NCBI GenBank assembly: GCA_050313895.1
Contig: JBNPMI010000003.1
DNA length: 64,000 nt
DNA from: JALFST01 sp022779285
GTDB taxonomy: Bacteria; Bacillota; Clostridia; Tissierellales; Peptoniphilaceae
Direction: 5' to 3' (one strand)
The notes under the pieces: generated by a model
Told to the model about the DNA's origin: nothing
What the model saw: the letters and a program-made list of their open reading frames with translations, nothing else
Database searches by the model: none
Position numbers and translations under genes: made by a program
Shown: positions 38,327 to 47,602 of the stretch, in pieces
Position numbering within the stretch: position 1 is the first letter of the stretch
How the letters are laid out: the number at the start of each line of letters is the position of its first letter

Positions 38327-40267
38327 ATGGATCAAATAATACTCAATAATCGCTACAAGCTTGAGCAACGTATCGGTGTCGGCGGCATGGCCTATGTTTA
38401 TGAGGCGGAGGATCTGACATTAAAACGCAAGGTTGCGGTGAAAATTTTAAAACAGCAATTTGTGGAGGATGCGGAATTTCTGCATAAATTTGAAAATGAA
38501 GCTCTTTCCGCTGCCGCATTGAATCATCCCAATATCGTCAATGTCTATGATGTAGGCAGCGATACAGTGAACGGGATGCCCATGCACTATATTGTCATGG
38601 AATTGATAGAGGGCACAACCCTGAAGGATGCGATTGCCTCGCAGGGACCTATGTCGGATGCGGTTATTGCGCGTACGGCCGAGCAAATTGCCAAGGCATT
38701 GCTGCGGGCACATGAGCACAATATCGTTCATCGCGATGTCAAGCCGGCCAATATACTGATCATGAAAACGGGGGATGTCAAGGTAGCTGATTTCGGTATT
38801 GCACGCATCACATCATCCTCCACGATCACTTATACCAACAGTATTTTGGGAACGGTTCATTATATTTCTCCGGAGCAGGCAAAGGGGAGAATCGTTGATC
38901 ACAAGTCGGATCTTTATTCCTTAGGTGTCGTGATGTACGAGATGGCGACGGGCAAGGTCCCGTTTGACGGAGAGAATTCCGTCAGCATTGCGATTAAGCA
39001 TATTCAGGAATACCCGAGGCCTCCCATTGAAATCAATGAATCTCTTTCTCCGGGACTGAACCGGATCATATTAAAGCTTATGGAAAAGGATCCGGAGAAC
39101 CGCTATGATTCGGCGCAGGAGCTGATTGATGATTTGCATCACTATCAGCAGCTGGATGAGGACGATTTTGCATCGTATTCAGATGCGACGGAAAAGGTCT
39201 CAAGAGTTCAAGGCTATGAGCCGGAGGTGACTTATGAGAGCCGGTACGATGATGAAGAGTATGAAGAAGAGCCGAAAAAGAATCGGAAGCTGCTCTTTTA
39301 CGGATTGCTTACAGCGCTGGCAATTGTTTTTTTGATTCTGCTGGCCTTTTTCTTTATGAACCGTACACAGAAAAAAGCGCAGGATGCCATGACTACCGTA
39401 CCGCCTGTGACGAATTTGAGTGAGAAAGAGGCACTTTCTTTGCTGGAATCCAAGGAACTGGTCGGAAAAGTAGTGGATCGTGTCAATGACGATACCGTGC
39501 AGGAAGGATATGTGATTGATCAAAGCATCGTGAGCGGAACCTCAGTGGAGAAGGGTTCGACCGTCAATTTGCGCATCAGCACGGGAAAAGGGAACATGAC
39601 TGTTCCGGACGTGAAAAATAAAACGCTGGAGGCGGGAAGACAAATTTTAACGGACGCCGGATTCAAGCTCGGTTCCAATCAGTTCGAGTATGATGAAAAT
39701 GTGGCAAAGGATCAAATCATCGGGACCAATCCTGCGACAGGGACGAGTGTCGCCGCAGGGACCCGTGTTTCCATCATTCTCAGCCTCGGTCCGAAGAAAT
39801 CTACGACCCGGGTGCCGGTTCTTCTGAACAAGACCCAGGCGGAGGCCATGTCGGAGATTACGACGAGTCATCTCAAGCTCGGCAACTTTACAGCCAAATC
39901 CAGCTCTTATCCATCGGGAACGGTGATTGAACAATCGATTGAGCCAGGTACTGAGGTCGATATCAATACGACGATTGACATTGTTGTAAGCTCCGGACCG
40001 GAGCCCGAGCAAAGCGCAGCAAAGCCGAAGACGACCATCTATAATTTAAAATTCTATCCGCCGGCAGACAAGTCGAGCTTCGAGGTGACGGTCTTTGATC
40101 GTAAAAAATCCACAACGGAGCCGATTTATCGCAAGACATTTACCTCGGCGGATTTTCCCGCAGAAGGATATATCTCCGCAAGCGTAGAAGCGGATGAGGA
40201 GGCGGAGCTTCTCATTTACTACGATGGGGTTCCGGCGGATATCAGCTCCGGGACAAATGGTCAGTGA
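38327..40267 (+). CDS. prkC: PASTA-domain serine/threonine kinase (PrkC/Stk)
   Basis: A membrane kinase that senses muropeptides or lipid II. The 646-residue protein has a kinase domain with GVGGMAYVY (about 16-24), AVKIL, HRDVKPANIL (catalytic loop) and DFGIARI. One membrane span (about 324-345) is preceded by acidic and Lys-rich residues. At least three PASTA-like repeats follow from about 353, then a C-terminal beta-rich tail with KTTIYNLKFYPP. Three in-frame ATG codons stand in a row (38321, 38324, 38327); the third has the best distance to AGGAG. Confidence 0.95.
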   Translation: MDQIILNNRYKLEQRIGVGGMAYVYEAEDLTLKRKVAVKILKQQFVEDAEFLHKFENEALSAAALNHPNIVNVYDVGSDTVNGMPMHYIVMELIEGTTLKDAIASQGPMSDAVIARTAEQIAKALLRAHEHNIVHRDVKPANILIMKTGDVKVADFGIARITSSSTITYTNSILGTVHYISPEQAKGRIVDHKSDLYSLGVVMYEMATGKVPFDGENSVSIAIKHIQEYPRPPIEINESLSPGLNRIILKLMEKDPENRYDSAQELIDDLHHYQQLDEDDFASYSDATEKVSRVQGYEPEVTYESRYDDEEYEEEPKKNRKLLFYGLLTALAIVFLILLAFFFMNRTQKKAQDAMTTVPPVTNLSEKEALSLLESKELVGKVVDRVNDDTVQEGYVIDQSIVSGTSVEKGSTVNLRISTGKGNMTVPDVKNKTLEAGRQILTDAGFKLGSNQFEYDENVAKDQIIGTNPATGTSVAAGTRVSIILSLGPKKSTTRVPVLLNKTQAEAMSEITTSHLKLGNFTAKSSSYPSGTVIEQSIEPGTEVDINTTIDIVVSSGPEPEQSAAKPKTTIYNLKFYPPADKSSFEVTVFDRKKSTTEPIYRKTFTSADFPAEGYISASVEADEEAELLIYYDGVPADISSGTNGQ

Positions 40268-40275
40268 GGGGATAT

Positions 40276-41181
40276 GTGAAGATCGGACGAATCGTTTCAG
40301 CGGAAAAGGATCTTTATTTCATCGCGGAGATGGGAGAGGACGGCAGGGCGTCATTACACCGGCTCATTCCTGCAAAAGGGAGAGGTGCGCTTCGCAATAA
40401 TAAGCATATTGCTCCCATGGTGGGTGATGTGGTCAGCTTCGAATATGGTCCGGCCCGCTCGGAAGCGAGAATTCTCTCGGTGCATCCGCGTAAAAATGTT
40501 TTACTGCGTCCTCCCGTTTCCAATGTGGATCAGGCACTTGTGGTGCAGACAATTGTAGAACCCATGATCAGTTCCGTTTCCTTCGACCGTTCGCTTGCAG
40601 TTTTAGAGCGCAGAGGATTGCCCATTCTTTTATGCTTCAATAAACAGGATTTGGTGGATTCATCATTGTCAGAAAAGTGGGTAAAGCGTTATGCCGATGC
40701 CGGATATCCTGTTTATGCGGTCAGTGCTCATACCGGAGAGAATCTTGAACAGCTGCGAAGAGCGCTTCAAGACAAGGTGACGGCCATTTCGGGTCCGTCC
40801 GGAGCGGGCAAATCTTCTCTGATTCGAAAAATGACAGGGAAATCCTCGATTGAGATCGGAAATTTAAGCCGCAGAGGTCTTCGAGGCAAGCAAACCACGC
40901 GGCGCATTCAATTATTTGAACTGGACGCAAGCACCTTCTTATTTGACACTCCGGGTTTTTCCACAATCGATTTGCGCGATTTCTCGGATCCCATAGAATT
41001 GATGCAATGCTTTCCGGAAATTCGTTCCTTGAGCCGGGATTGCCGCTTCCGAAATTGCACCCATCGGCATGAGCCGGGCTGTGCGGTCCGGAAGGCTCTG
41101 GCGCAGGAGACGCTGGATCCCGTAAGATATCAATCCTATTGTGTGCTTTTTGAAGAAATTGAAAAACAAAAACGCTTTTGA
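40276..41181 (+). CDS. rsgA: Small ribosomal subunit biogenesis GTPase RsgA
   Basis: A circularly permuted GTPase that checks late 30S assembly. The 301-residue protein has an N-terminal OB fold, then G4 NKQD before G1 SGPSGAGKSS (about 175-184), G3 DTPGFS (about 225-230) and a C-terminal zinc site (CRFRNCTHRHEPGC). GTG 40276 follows GAGGGG and is preferred to GTG 40264, which overlaps the prkC stop but has no Shine-Dalgarno sequence. Confidence 0.95.
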   Translation: MKIGRIVSAEKDLYFIAEMGEDGRASLHRLIPAKGRGALRNNKHIAPMVGDVVSFEYGPARSEARILSVHPRKNVLLRPPVSNVDQALVVQTIVEPMISSVSFDRSLAVLERRGLPILLCFNKQDLVDSSLSEKWVKRYADAGYPVYAVSAHTGENLEQLRRALQDKVTAISGPSGAGKSSLIRKMTGKSSIEIGNLSRRGLRGKQTTRRIQLFELDASTFLFDTPGFSTIDLRDFSDPIELMQCFPEIRSLSRDCRFRNCTHRHEPGCAVRKALAQETLDPVRYQSYCVLFEEIEKQKRF

Positions 41182-41204
41182 AAGGGAAACAGAAAGGAAA
41201 GAGA

Positions 41205-41876
41205 ATGGAAAAAAAATTAGCGCCGTCTCTGTTGTCCGCGGATTTTTTGCATCTTGAGGAGGATATTCGCGCCATTGAGCGTGCGGGCGTAGAGGTATTA
41301 CACCTGGACGTGATGGACGGAAACTATGTGCCCAATATTTCCTTCGGGCCGGGAATCATACGCCGGCTTAGGGATCATACGGATCTGTTTTTTGACTGCC
41401 ATATGATGGTGAACGAGCCGATCCGTTTTCTTTCCACGATGAAGCAGAGCGGCTGTCAAATGCTTACTGTTCATGCGGAGGCTTGCAGGCATCTCCATCG
41501 AACAATACAGGAGATTCATATTGCAGGCATGCAAGCCGGGATTGCACTGAACCCGGCAACGCCGCTTGATGTGCTTCAGTATGTTCTGGACGAGATCGAT
41601 TTAATTTTGATTATGACGGTCAATCCCGGATTCGGGGGACAAAAATTGATTCCGCAGTGCTTAACCAAAATTCGCGATGCGAAAACAATGATCGAGAGAA
41701 GCGGAAGAGATATTATTTTAGAGGCTGATGGAGGAATCGGGGCATCCAACATAGAGCAAATTCTACATGCAGGCTGTGACTGGGCGGTGGCCGGATCTGC
41801 AGTATTTCTGCCGGGAAAAACGGAAGAAAATGCAAAAGAATTACAGGAGATCGTGAATTATGCTCATGGACTCTAA
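41205..41876 (+). CDS. rpe: Ribulose-phosphate 3-epimerase
   Basis: It interconverts ribulose-5-phosphate and xylulose-5-phosphate in the pentose phosphate pathway. The 223-residue TIM barrel has LAPSLLSADFLHLEEDI, HLDVMDGNYVPNISFGP, DCHMMV, MTVNPGFGGQ and EADGGI with the metal and catalytic residues. ATG 41205 follows AAAGGAAAG; the reading from 41178 adds only a Lys-rich extension. It overlaps thiN by 17 bases. Confidence 0.97.
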   Translation: MEKKLAPSLLSADFLHLEEDIRAIERAGVEVLHLDVMDGNYVPNISFGPGIIRRLRDHTDLFFDCHMMVNEPIRFLSTMKQSGCQMLTVHAEACRHLHRTIQEIHIAGMQAGIALNPATPLDVLQYVLDEIDLILIMTVNPGFGGQKLIPQCLTKIRDAKTMIERSGRDIILEADGGIGASNIEQILHAGCDWAVAGSAVFLPGKTEENAKELQEIVNYAHGL

Positions 41877-42567
41877 AAATATAAAGTTTTCACTGATTGT
41901 GGGGGCAGGAGAATCCATTCCTTCCGCTCCCATTTTTCAATGGCTTGTTGACCATGCGGAAAATATCCTATGTGCAGACGGCGGATATGACATATTGAAC
42001 GCGCGGGGCGTAGAGCCGGATCTTTTACTCGGCGATTTTGATTCTTCTCAAAGAATTCAAAAGGATGCCGCCATTCTGAAAAAATTTCAAGACAAAAATG
42101 CGCTGCTTCAATTTCCCGGTCATAAGGATCAATCGGATATGGAGCTTGCATTGGATTTTCTATTGGAGAAAAATACGAGAAAAGCCGCTGTCATCGGTGC
42201 TGTGGGTTCTCGTCTGGATCATTCCTTGTGCAATATTGCGCTGGTGGAGTGTTATGCTTTGAAAGGGTTGCAGCTTGAGCTTTATATGCGAGATGCTATT
42301 TTATATTTTCTTTTACCCGGAGAATATGAATTAGAGCCGCGTCTGCAAGATGAGGACACGTATTTTTCCTTCCTGACTTTACGGAAAAATGCACAAATTT
42401 CGCTCATCGGCTATGAATATCCTTTAAAGCATCACGTGCTGGAGCCGATGACATCTCTGGGCATTTCCAATCATTATCGAAAGGGAGCTCGAGTGATTGT
42501 GGAGGAAGGCGCCGGTGTTTATGCTATGGAAACACGAGATGGAAGATTGACGGACCCAATCGGGTAA
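41860..42567 (+). CDS. thiN: Thiamine diphosphokinase
   Basis: It makes thiamine diphosphate from thiamine and ATP. The 235-residue protein has CADGGYDILNARGVEPDLLLGDFDS (about 33-57 in part: ADGG and GDFDS are the motifs), KDQSDMELALDF and VIGAVGSRLDHSLCNI. The C-terminal beta domain has LGISNHY-type residues. It starts inside rpe with AGGAGA upstream and is the last gene of the long plus-strand run before rpmB. Confidence 0.94.
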   Translation: MLMDSKNIKFSLIVGAGESIPSAPIFQWLVDHAENILCADGGYDILNARGVEPDLLLGDFDSSQRIQKDAAILKKFQDKNALLQFPGHKDQSDMELALDFLLEKNTRKAAVIGAVGSRLDHSLCNIALVECYALKGLQLELYMRDAILYFLLPGEYELEPRLQDEDTYFSFLTLRKNAQISLIGYEYPLKHHVLEPMTSLGISNHYRKGARVIVEEGAGVYAMETRDGRLTDPIG

Positions 42568-42577
42568 AGTAGACAAC

Positions 42578-42604
42578 AAAAAAGGTATGTCCTGAGACAT
42601 ACCT
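42578..42604 (-). terminator. Rho-independent terminator of rpmB
   Basis: On the minus strand AGGTATGTC (42604-42596), loop TCAG and GACATACCT (42591-42583) form a perfect 9-bp stem followed by six T. It also sits right after the thiN stop, where on the plus strand it would lack a T-run. Confidence 0.9.
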
Positions 42605-42618
42605 AAGGTGCTTTTCGG

Positions 42619-42870
42619 TTATTCCGCTTCCGTTACCGCTTCTTCTACCGCTTCCTCCGTATAAACAGATTCTGTCGGACGATTGCGATTTACCAATCCG
42701 GAGCGTAGGCAACGGGTGCATACGTTGATGCGCTTCGGCGTTCCATTCTCATCATAAACGCGTACACGACGCAGATTCGGGCTCCAAGTACGGCGAATTC
42801 CTCTATGGGAAAAGGTAACATGGTTACCGGATGCTTTTGTCTTTCCGCAAATTTCACAAACTCTTGACAT
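42619..42870 (-). CDS. rpmB: 50S ribosomal protein L28 with acidic tail
   Basis: The L28 domain occupies about residues 1-62: MSRVCEICGKTKASGNHVTF, HRGIRRTWSPNLRRVRV, and CTRCLRSG, giving a zinc-type CxxC pair set. The remaining ~20 residues end in TEEAVEEAVTEAE, an acidic extension not present in common L28 proteins (usually about 62 residues). ATG at 42870 follows AGGAGGAAAAA on the minus strand; a longer reading to 42936 has no family match. Position between thiN and asp23 is conserved in Bacillus. Confidence 0.95.
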   Translation of the reverse strand: MSRVCEICGKTKASGNHVTFSHRGIRRTWSPNLRRVRVYDENGTPKRINVCTRCLRSGLVNRNRPTESVYTEEAVEEAVTEAE

Positions 42871-42907
42871 TTTTTCCTCCTGGTACATGATGAAATCTAA
42901 CCATGCT

Positions 42908-42959
42908 ATTATAGCAATTATCCGTCTTCTTTGCAAGAATCATTGCTCTTCGGTATAAT
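42908..42959. promoter_or_regulatory. Divergent rpmB/asp23 promoters sharing one -35
   Basis: TTGCAA at 42931-42936 is its own reverse complement. On the plus strand it is 17 bp from TATAAT at 42954-42959 (toward asp23). On the minus strand it is 17 bp from TATAAT at 42913-42908 (toward rpmB). Both -10 hexamers are perfect and both spacers ideal. Confidence 0.75.
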
Positions 42960-43038
42960 AGAATGAATTCAAATTGACGAACGAATCAAGAGTGATTTTC
43001 AACTGAGCGAAAGTCCCTATGAAAATAAGGAGGTTGTA

Positions 43039-43392
43039 ATGTCTTTGCAAGTGAAAAATCAATTTGGCTTAGTTACGATAGAAGACCGTGTCATTGCAAA
43101 CATCGCATCGGCGGCAACGCTGGAAACCTATGGCATTGTCGGTTTGGCGGCGCGCAACGCGAAGGATGGAATCTATGAGCTTCTCAAGCTGGAGAATGCA
43201 ACAAAAGGAATTTGCGTAGAGAGCACAAGCCCGAATTCCATTATTATTCAGCTTCACGTAATTATGGAGTATGGAATCCGCATCGCCATTGTCGCACAGA
43301 ATGTGATTGAAAAAGTAAAGTACAGTGTGGAATCACAGACCGGTCTTACTGTTGATTCTGTTGATCTGATTGTGCAAGGCTTGCGTTTTTAA
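43039..43392 (+). CDS. Asp23/Gls24 family protein (YloU)
   Basis: A 117-residue Asp23 family protein with GLVTIEDRVIANIASAATLETYGIVGLAA and the C-terminal EKVKYSVESQTGLTVDSVDLIVQG. Asp23 proteins are abundant, membrane-associated cell envelope stress proteins in Staphylococcus, while YloU is of unknown role. AAGGAGGTTGTA precedes the start. It is the first gene of a run with yloV, recG, rsmD and coaD. Confidence 0.93.
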   Translation: MSLQVKNQFGLVTIEDRVIANIASAATLETYGIVGLAARNAKDGIYELLKLENATKGICVESTSPNSIIIQLHVIMEYGIRIAIVAQNVIEKVKYSVESQTGLTVDSVDLIVQGLRF

Positions 43393-43403
43393 GGAGAATA
43401 TGG

Positions 43404-45008
43404 ATGAACGGTGAATTGCTGCGAGCGTGCCTGAAGGGTGCGTTCGAAAAATTGGAAAAGCACAAAGAAGAGGTCAACGCGCTCAACGTCTTTCCTGTCC
43501 CCGATGGAGACACCGGAACCAACATGACCCTGACTATGAAATCGGCGATGGAAGCGGTCGAAAAGGCGGTACCGACGACGGAAGCAATGGGAAAAGCGCT
43601 TGGTAACGGCTCTTTGATGGGAGCACGCGGAAACTCAGGCGTAATTCTCTCTCAGCTTTGCCGAGGAATTGCACAAGCGGTGAAGGGAAAGGAAAATCTG
43701 GAGGTGGAGGATTTTCCGCTCCTTTTTGCTTCTGCAAAGGAAAAGGCGTACAAGGCCGTAATGAAGCCGACGGAGGGAACCATTCTTACCGTTGCGCGTG
43801 CTTTCAGCGAATTTACGGAACAACACAAATCGGACTATCAGGATATCGGACAACTGCTCAAGGCTACGCTTCAGTACGGAAATTACATTTTGCAAAAGAC
43901 GCCGGATATGCTGCCGACATTAAAAGAGGCCGGCGTTGTTGATGCGGGCGGACAGGGACTGATCTATCTTTTGCAGGGTTTTACGGAAACCTTGACGGGC
44001 GAGGAACTGGATAGCCTTTTAACTGTCTCGACCGGCTTTACAGTGGAGCCTGCCGAAGAAAAAAAAGCGGTTTCCGATGAATTTGCGTATTCGGTCCGTT
44101 TTCGGATTTCGGACATTGAAAAAGAGAGAATGCTGCGGCATATTGCGCTGCATGCACAGCTGGAATCCCTTTCGGAAACCGATCGGCAATTCGCTGTTGA
44201 GGCTTTTACAAATCAGCCGGCAAAGCTTTTATCCAGTATGATGCGGCGCGGATCGGTGGAAGAGTACCATCTGCTGCATTCCGGGGAAACGGCGGAAATG
44301 GAAGAGGAGGAAAATCCGGAGGAGAAACAGCGCAGTATTCTTGAGAACAGAAAGCAGTTCGGTTTTGTTGCCGTAAGCCTTGGTGACGGCTTTGATGCAA
44401 TTTTCCGTGAGCTTCGTGTGGACGAAATCGTATCCGGCGGACAGACTATGAATCCTTCCACGGCGGATCTGTGGAAAGCGGTACAGAAGGTCAAGGCGGA
44501 GACTGTCTATATTCTGCCAAACAATAAAAACATCATTATGGCGGCCGAACAGGTCAATGAATTAGCGGACTGCGAGGTGATTGTAATTCCGACCCGCTCT
44601 ATCCCGCAGGGCTTTACCGCGCTTTTCCAGTTTGATGAATCGCTCAGTGCCGAAGAAAACCGGACGCAGATGACGGAAAGCCTTTCAACGGTGATCACAG
44701 GACAGGTTACGTATGCGATCAGAGATACGGAAATCAATGGGATTACAATTCATAAGGGAGATCAGATCGGATTGGTCGATGGCGACATCGTGGCTTCCGC
44801 TCAGGATCCGGAACAGCTGGTAGAAAAAATGATCGCCGAAAATATTACAGATGAGGCCTCACTGCTCAATCTTTACCGCGGAGAGGAAGCGGACTCTGTA
44901 AAGTGTGAAGCACTTGCCGAAAAATTAGAAGCTCGGTATCCGGATCTGGACTTCCAGATGCTGGAGGGCGGACAGCCGATTTATCGATATATTTTCTCCA
45001 TAGAGTAA
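43404..45008 (+). CDS. DAK2 domain fatty acid kinase-like protein (YloV/FakA)
   Basis: A 534-residue protein whose N-terminal DhaL (DAK2) domain has NVFPVPDGDTGTNM (metal-binding Asp residues, about 26-39), GARGNSGVILSQ and GVVDAGGQGLIYLLQG. A middle DAK1-like domain and a C-terminal domain follow. FakA phosphorylates fatty acids bound to FakB carriers for phospholipid synthesis; a FakB gene was not seen here. It follows asp23 by 11 bases. Confidence 0.93.
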   Translation: MNGELLRACLKGAFEKLEKHKEEVNALNVFPVPDGDTGTNMTLTMKSAMEAVEKAVPTTEAMGKALGNGSLMGARGNSGVILSQLCRGIAQAVKGKENLEVEDFPLLFASAKEKAYKAVMKPTEGTILTVARAFSEFTEQHKSDYQDIGQLLKATLQYGNYILQKTPDMLPTLKEAGVVDAGGQGLIYLLQGFTETLTGEELDSLLTVSTGFTVEPAEEKKAVSDEFAYSVRFRISDIEKERMLRHIALHAQLESLSETDRQFAVEAFTNQPAKLLSSMMRRGSVEEYHLLHSGETAEMEEEENPEEKQRSILENRKQFGFVAVSLGDGFDAIFRELRVDEIVSGGQTMNPSTADLWKAVQKVKAETVYILPNNKNIIMAAEQVNELADCEVIVIPTRSIPQGFTALFQFDESLSAEENRTQMTESLSTVITGQVTYAIRDTEINGITIHKGDQIGLVDGDIVASAQDPEQLVEKMIAENITDEASLLNLYRGEEADSVKCEALAEKLEARYPDLDFQMLEGGQPIYRYIFSIE

Positions 45009-45010
45009 TT

Positions 45011-47038
45011 ATGCAGATTGAAGCATTACGTGGCGTGGGCCCGAAGAAAAAGGCAATTTTAGAGAAGTTGGGCATTCATTCCGCAGAAGATCTTTTGCTG
45101 CAGGTTCCGAGGCGATATGAAGACCGCAGTCGGAAAATGTGCATGGATGCTTTAGAGGATGGAGAAACCGTCCTTGTCCGCGGCAAGCTGACTTCTTTGC
45201 ACCGCATTCTCTATTTACCCGGAAAGCGCACTCTGCAAAGAGCCGTCTTCTCGGATGAGACCGGCTCCATCAACGTGGTCTGGCACAATCAGAGATATCT
45301 TGCAAGGAATCTTCGAATCGGAGATTCCTTTTATCTTTATGGAACATATTCGGAAAAGGAAAATCAGATTGCCGATCCGAAAATGCAAAGGGAATCGGAG
45401 GATATGTCAGATTTTTTAGGAATTCTTCCTGTATATCCGCTGACAGATGGAATCAATAACCGGTTCCGTGTTGATATCACTCGCCGTGCATTAGAAGAAG
45501 TTTCCTTATCAGAGCTTGAAATCTTGCCGGACTCCTTTCTTCGCAGACATGACTTTACTCCGATAGAGAAATTGCTTCACAGCATACATTTTCCGGAGTC
45601 ATGGGAGGCTTTGGAAAAAGCAACGATGGAAATGCGGGTACGAGAACAAATCGTGGAGCTATTTGCAATGCGCCAGCTTCGTATCGATGCATTCAAGAAA
45701 TGCGGACCGTCCATGAAGAAAGTGGATATCGCCCCTTTTTTGAAGCGGATCCCTTTTTCACTTACGAAAATGCAAAAAGATGCCCTAACGGAAATTCGCA
45801 AGGATTTGTATAGCGATATCCCCATGAACCGGTTGCTTTTAGGAGATGTCGGATCCGGAAAAACCGTTCTTGCTTTTGCTCTTGCCTATGAAGCTGTGTG
45901 CAATGGTTTTCAGGTTGCCATGATGGCACCGACAGAGGTTCTGGCTGTACAGCACTATGATAAAGCAAGGTCGATTTTCCGGGCGTTGGATATTCCCGTT
46001 TATTTGAGTACGGGTGCGGATTCTGCCGAGCGGAGATCTGCAGTCTTGTCAGCTGCTGCATCAGGCCAACCCGGAATTTTTATCGGGACACACGCTTTGT
46101 TTTCCGAGTCGTTTACATTTCTGAAGCTGGGACTGACCATTACGGATGAGCAGCATCGATTCGGCGTGTCGCAGCGGGCGAAATTAGAGCAAAAAGCGAT
46201 ATTTCCGAATGCTTTGGTGCTTTCCGCGACTCCGATTCCACGCACGCTCCGGCTTGTCGAAATCGGAGAGCTGTCTGTCACCCGTATAAAAGGATTGCCT
46301 CCCGGCAGGCGTCCTGTGGAAACGGCAGCCGTTTCCCCTGCAGGAGAGCTGATCTCGATACGGCGTATGCTGCAGGAAATCGCTGAGGGACATCAGGCTT
46401 ATCTTGTTTGTCCGCGTATTGAAGATGAGGAGGATCATTGGTCGGTTGTGCAGGTGGAGCGCCGCTTGCGCGGCTACTTGCAAGAGAACCGTCTGCCATA
46501 TTCACTTGGAGTTCTTACGGGACGCAATCGGGCTGATGAAAAAGCGGCTATTTTATCGGCTTTCCGGCAAAAGAAAATTGACATTCTGATTGCGACAACC
46601 GTGATTGAAGTGGGCATTGATATTGCCAATGCAACCATGATGCTTGTGCTGGCCGCCGATCGGTTCGGTCTGGCACAGCTTCACCAATTGCGGGGCAGAG
46701 TGGGACGCGGAGAGTATCCATCCTTTTGCATTCTTATAGCGTCTACAAGGTCTGCGGAAGCCCTGAAACGATTAAAACGATTTGAGCGCTTGCATGATGG
46801 ACTGGAAATTGCGAAAATGGATTTACGAGACCGAGGCGCCGGAGAAAGATGGGGATTGAGACAGCATGGCATGACGGATGCAATCGATTTGAAAAAGGAT
46901 CGGGAGGCACGTGAAATTGCAAGAGAGTTTCTCAATCAATATTATCGTTCGGTACAGAGCATAGGGGAATTGGAAGAGCCCTTGCGCAGCTTCGTCAAAA
47001 AAAGCTATCAGCAAATGAAAGAAATCACGTTCAACTAA
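45011..47038 (+). CDS. recG: ATP-dependent DNA helicase RecG
   Basis: A helicase that remodels replication forks and Holliday junctions. The 675-residue protein has an N-terminal wedge domain (LRGVGPKKKAILEKLGI, OB fold around VLVRGKLTS), Walker A LLGDVGSGKTVLA (about 276-288), DEQHRFGV, SATPIPRTL, IEVGIDIANA and RGRVGRGEYPSFC. The start is two bases after yloV with a weak Shine-Dalgarno sequence, so it is probably translationally coupled. Confidence 0.97.
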   Translation: MQIEALRGVGPKKKAILEKLGIHSAEDLLLQVPRRYEDRSRKMCMDALEDGETVLVRGKLTSLHRILYLPGKRTLQRAVFSDETGSINVVWHNQRYLARNLRIGDSFYLYGTYSEKENQIADPKMQRESEDMSDFLGILPVYPLTDGINNRFRVDITRRALEEVSLSELEILPDSFLRRHDFTPIEKLLHSIHFPESWEALEKATMEMRVREQIVELFAMRQLRIDAFKKCGPSMKKVDIAPFLKRIPFSLTKMQKDALTEIRKDLYSDIPMNRLLLGDVGSGKTVLAFALAYEAVCNGFQVAMMAPTEVLAVQHYDKARSIFRALDIPVYLSTGADSAERRSAVLSAAASGQPGIFIGTHALFSESFTFLKLGLTITDEQHRFGVSQRAKLEQKAIFPNALVLSATPIPRTLRLVEIGELSVTRIKGLPPGRRPVETAAVSPAGELISIRRMLQEIAEGHQAYLVCPRIEDEEDHWSVVQVERRLRGYLQENRLPYSLGVLTGRNRADEKAAILSAFRQKKIDILIATTVIEVGIDIANATMMLVLAADRFGLAQLHQLRGRVGRGEYPSFCILIASTRSAEALKRLKRFERLHDGLEIAKMDLRDRGAGERWGLRQHGMTDAIDLKKDREAREIAREFLNQYYRSVQSIGELEEPLRSFVKKSYQQMKEITFN

Positions 47039-47050
47039 GAATGGAGAAAT

Positions 47051-47602
47051 ATGAGAGTTATCGCCGGAAAATGCAGAGGCAGGAAGCTGGAGTCTCCGAA
47101 AAATCAGGATCGAACAAGGCCGACGGAGGCTATGGTAAAAGAAGCGGTTATGAATATTCTGCAGCCCATTCGACAGGGTGCGGTCGTTCTGGATCTTTTC
47201 GCAGGAAGCGGACAAATGGGAATTGAATTCTTGTCAAGAGGCGCGGGTTATTGTTTTTTTTCTGAAATTGCAAAGCCCTTGATTCCCATTCTACAGGCAA
47301 ATTTACAGAAAACGCGCCTGGAAGAAAATGCTCGTATTTTGCATGGCGATTTTCGACGAGGCATTGAACGTGTGGATCGCCAGCTGGATTATGTTTATAT
47401 GGATCCGCCCTATCAAAAGGGGTATGAGTTTGAGGCGATAGAAGCCCTGCGGCATTCAAAAAAGCTGAAAAAGGATGGAATCGTTGTGGTGGAAAGCGCT
47501 GCGGAGGATCCATGGTCCTGCGGGCTTAAGGGGTTTCGGTGTATTTTTCAGAGAATATACAAAAATACACAAATCCAAATTTTTAAGGAGGAACGGTCAT
47601 GA
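47051..47602 (+). CDS. rsmD: 16S rRNA (guanine(966)-N2)-methyltransferase RsmD
   Basis: It methylates G966 of 16S rRNA using SAM. The 183-residue protein opens MRVIAGKCRGRKLESPKNQ, has TRPTEAMVKEAVMNIL, SAM-binding VLDLFAGSGQMGIEFLSRGA (about 48-67) and catalytic DPPYQKGYE (about 118-126). It overlaps coaD by four bases, the usual pairing. Confidence 0.96.
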   Translation: MRVIAGKCRGRKLESPKNQDRTRPTEAMVKEAVMNILQPIRQGAVVLDLFAGSGQMGIEFLSRGAGYCFFSEIAKPLIPILQANLQKTRLEENARILHGDFRRGIERVDRQLDYVYMDPPYQKGYEFEAIEALRHSKKLKKDGIVVVESAAEDPWSCGLKGFRCIFQRIYKNTQIQIFKEERS

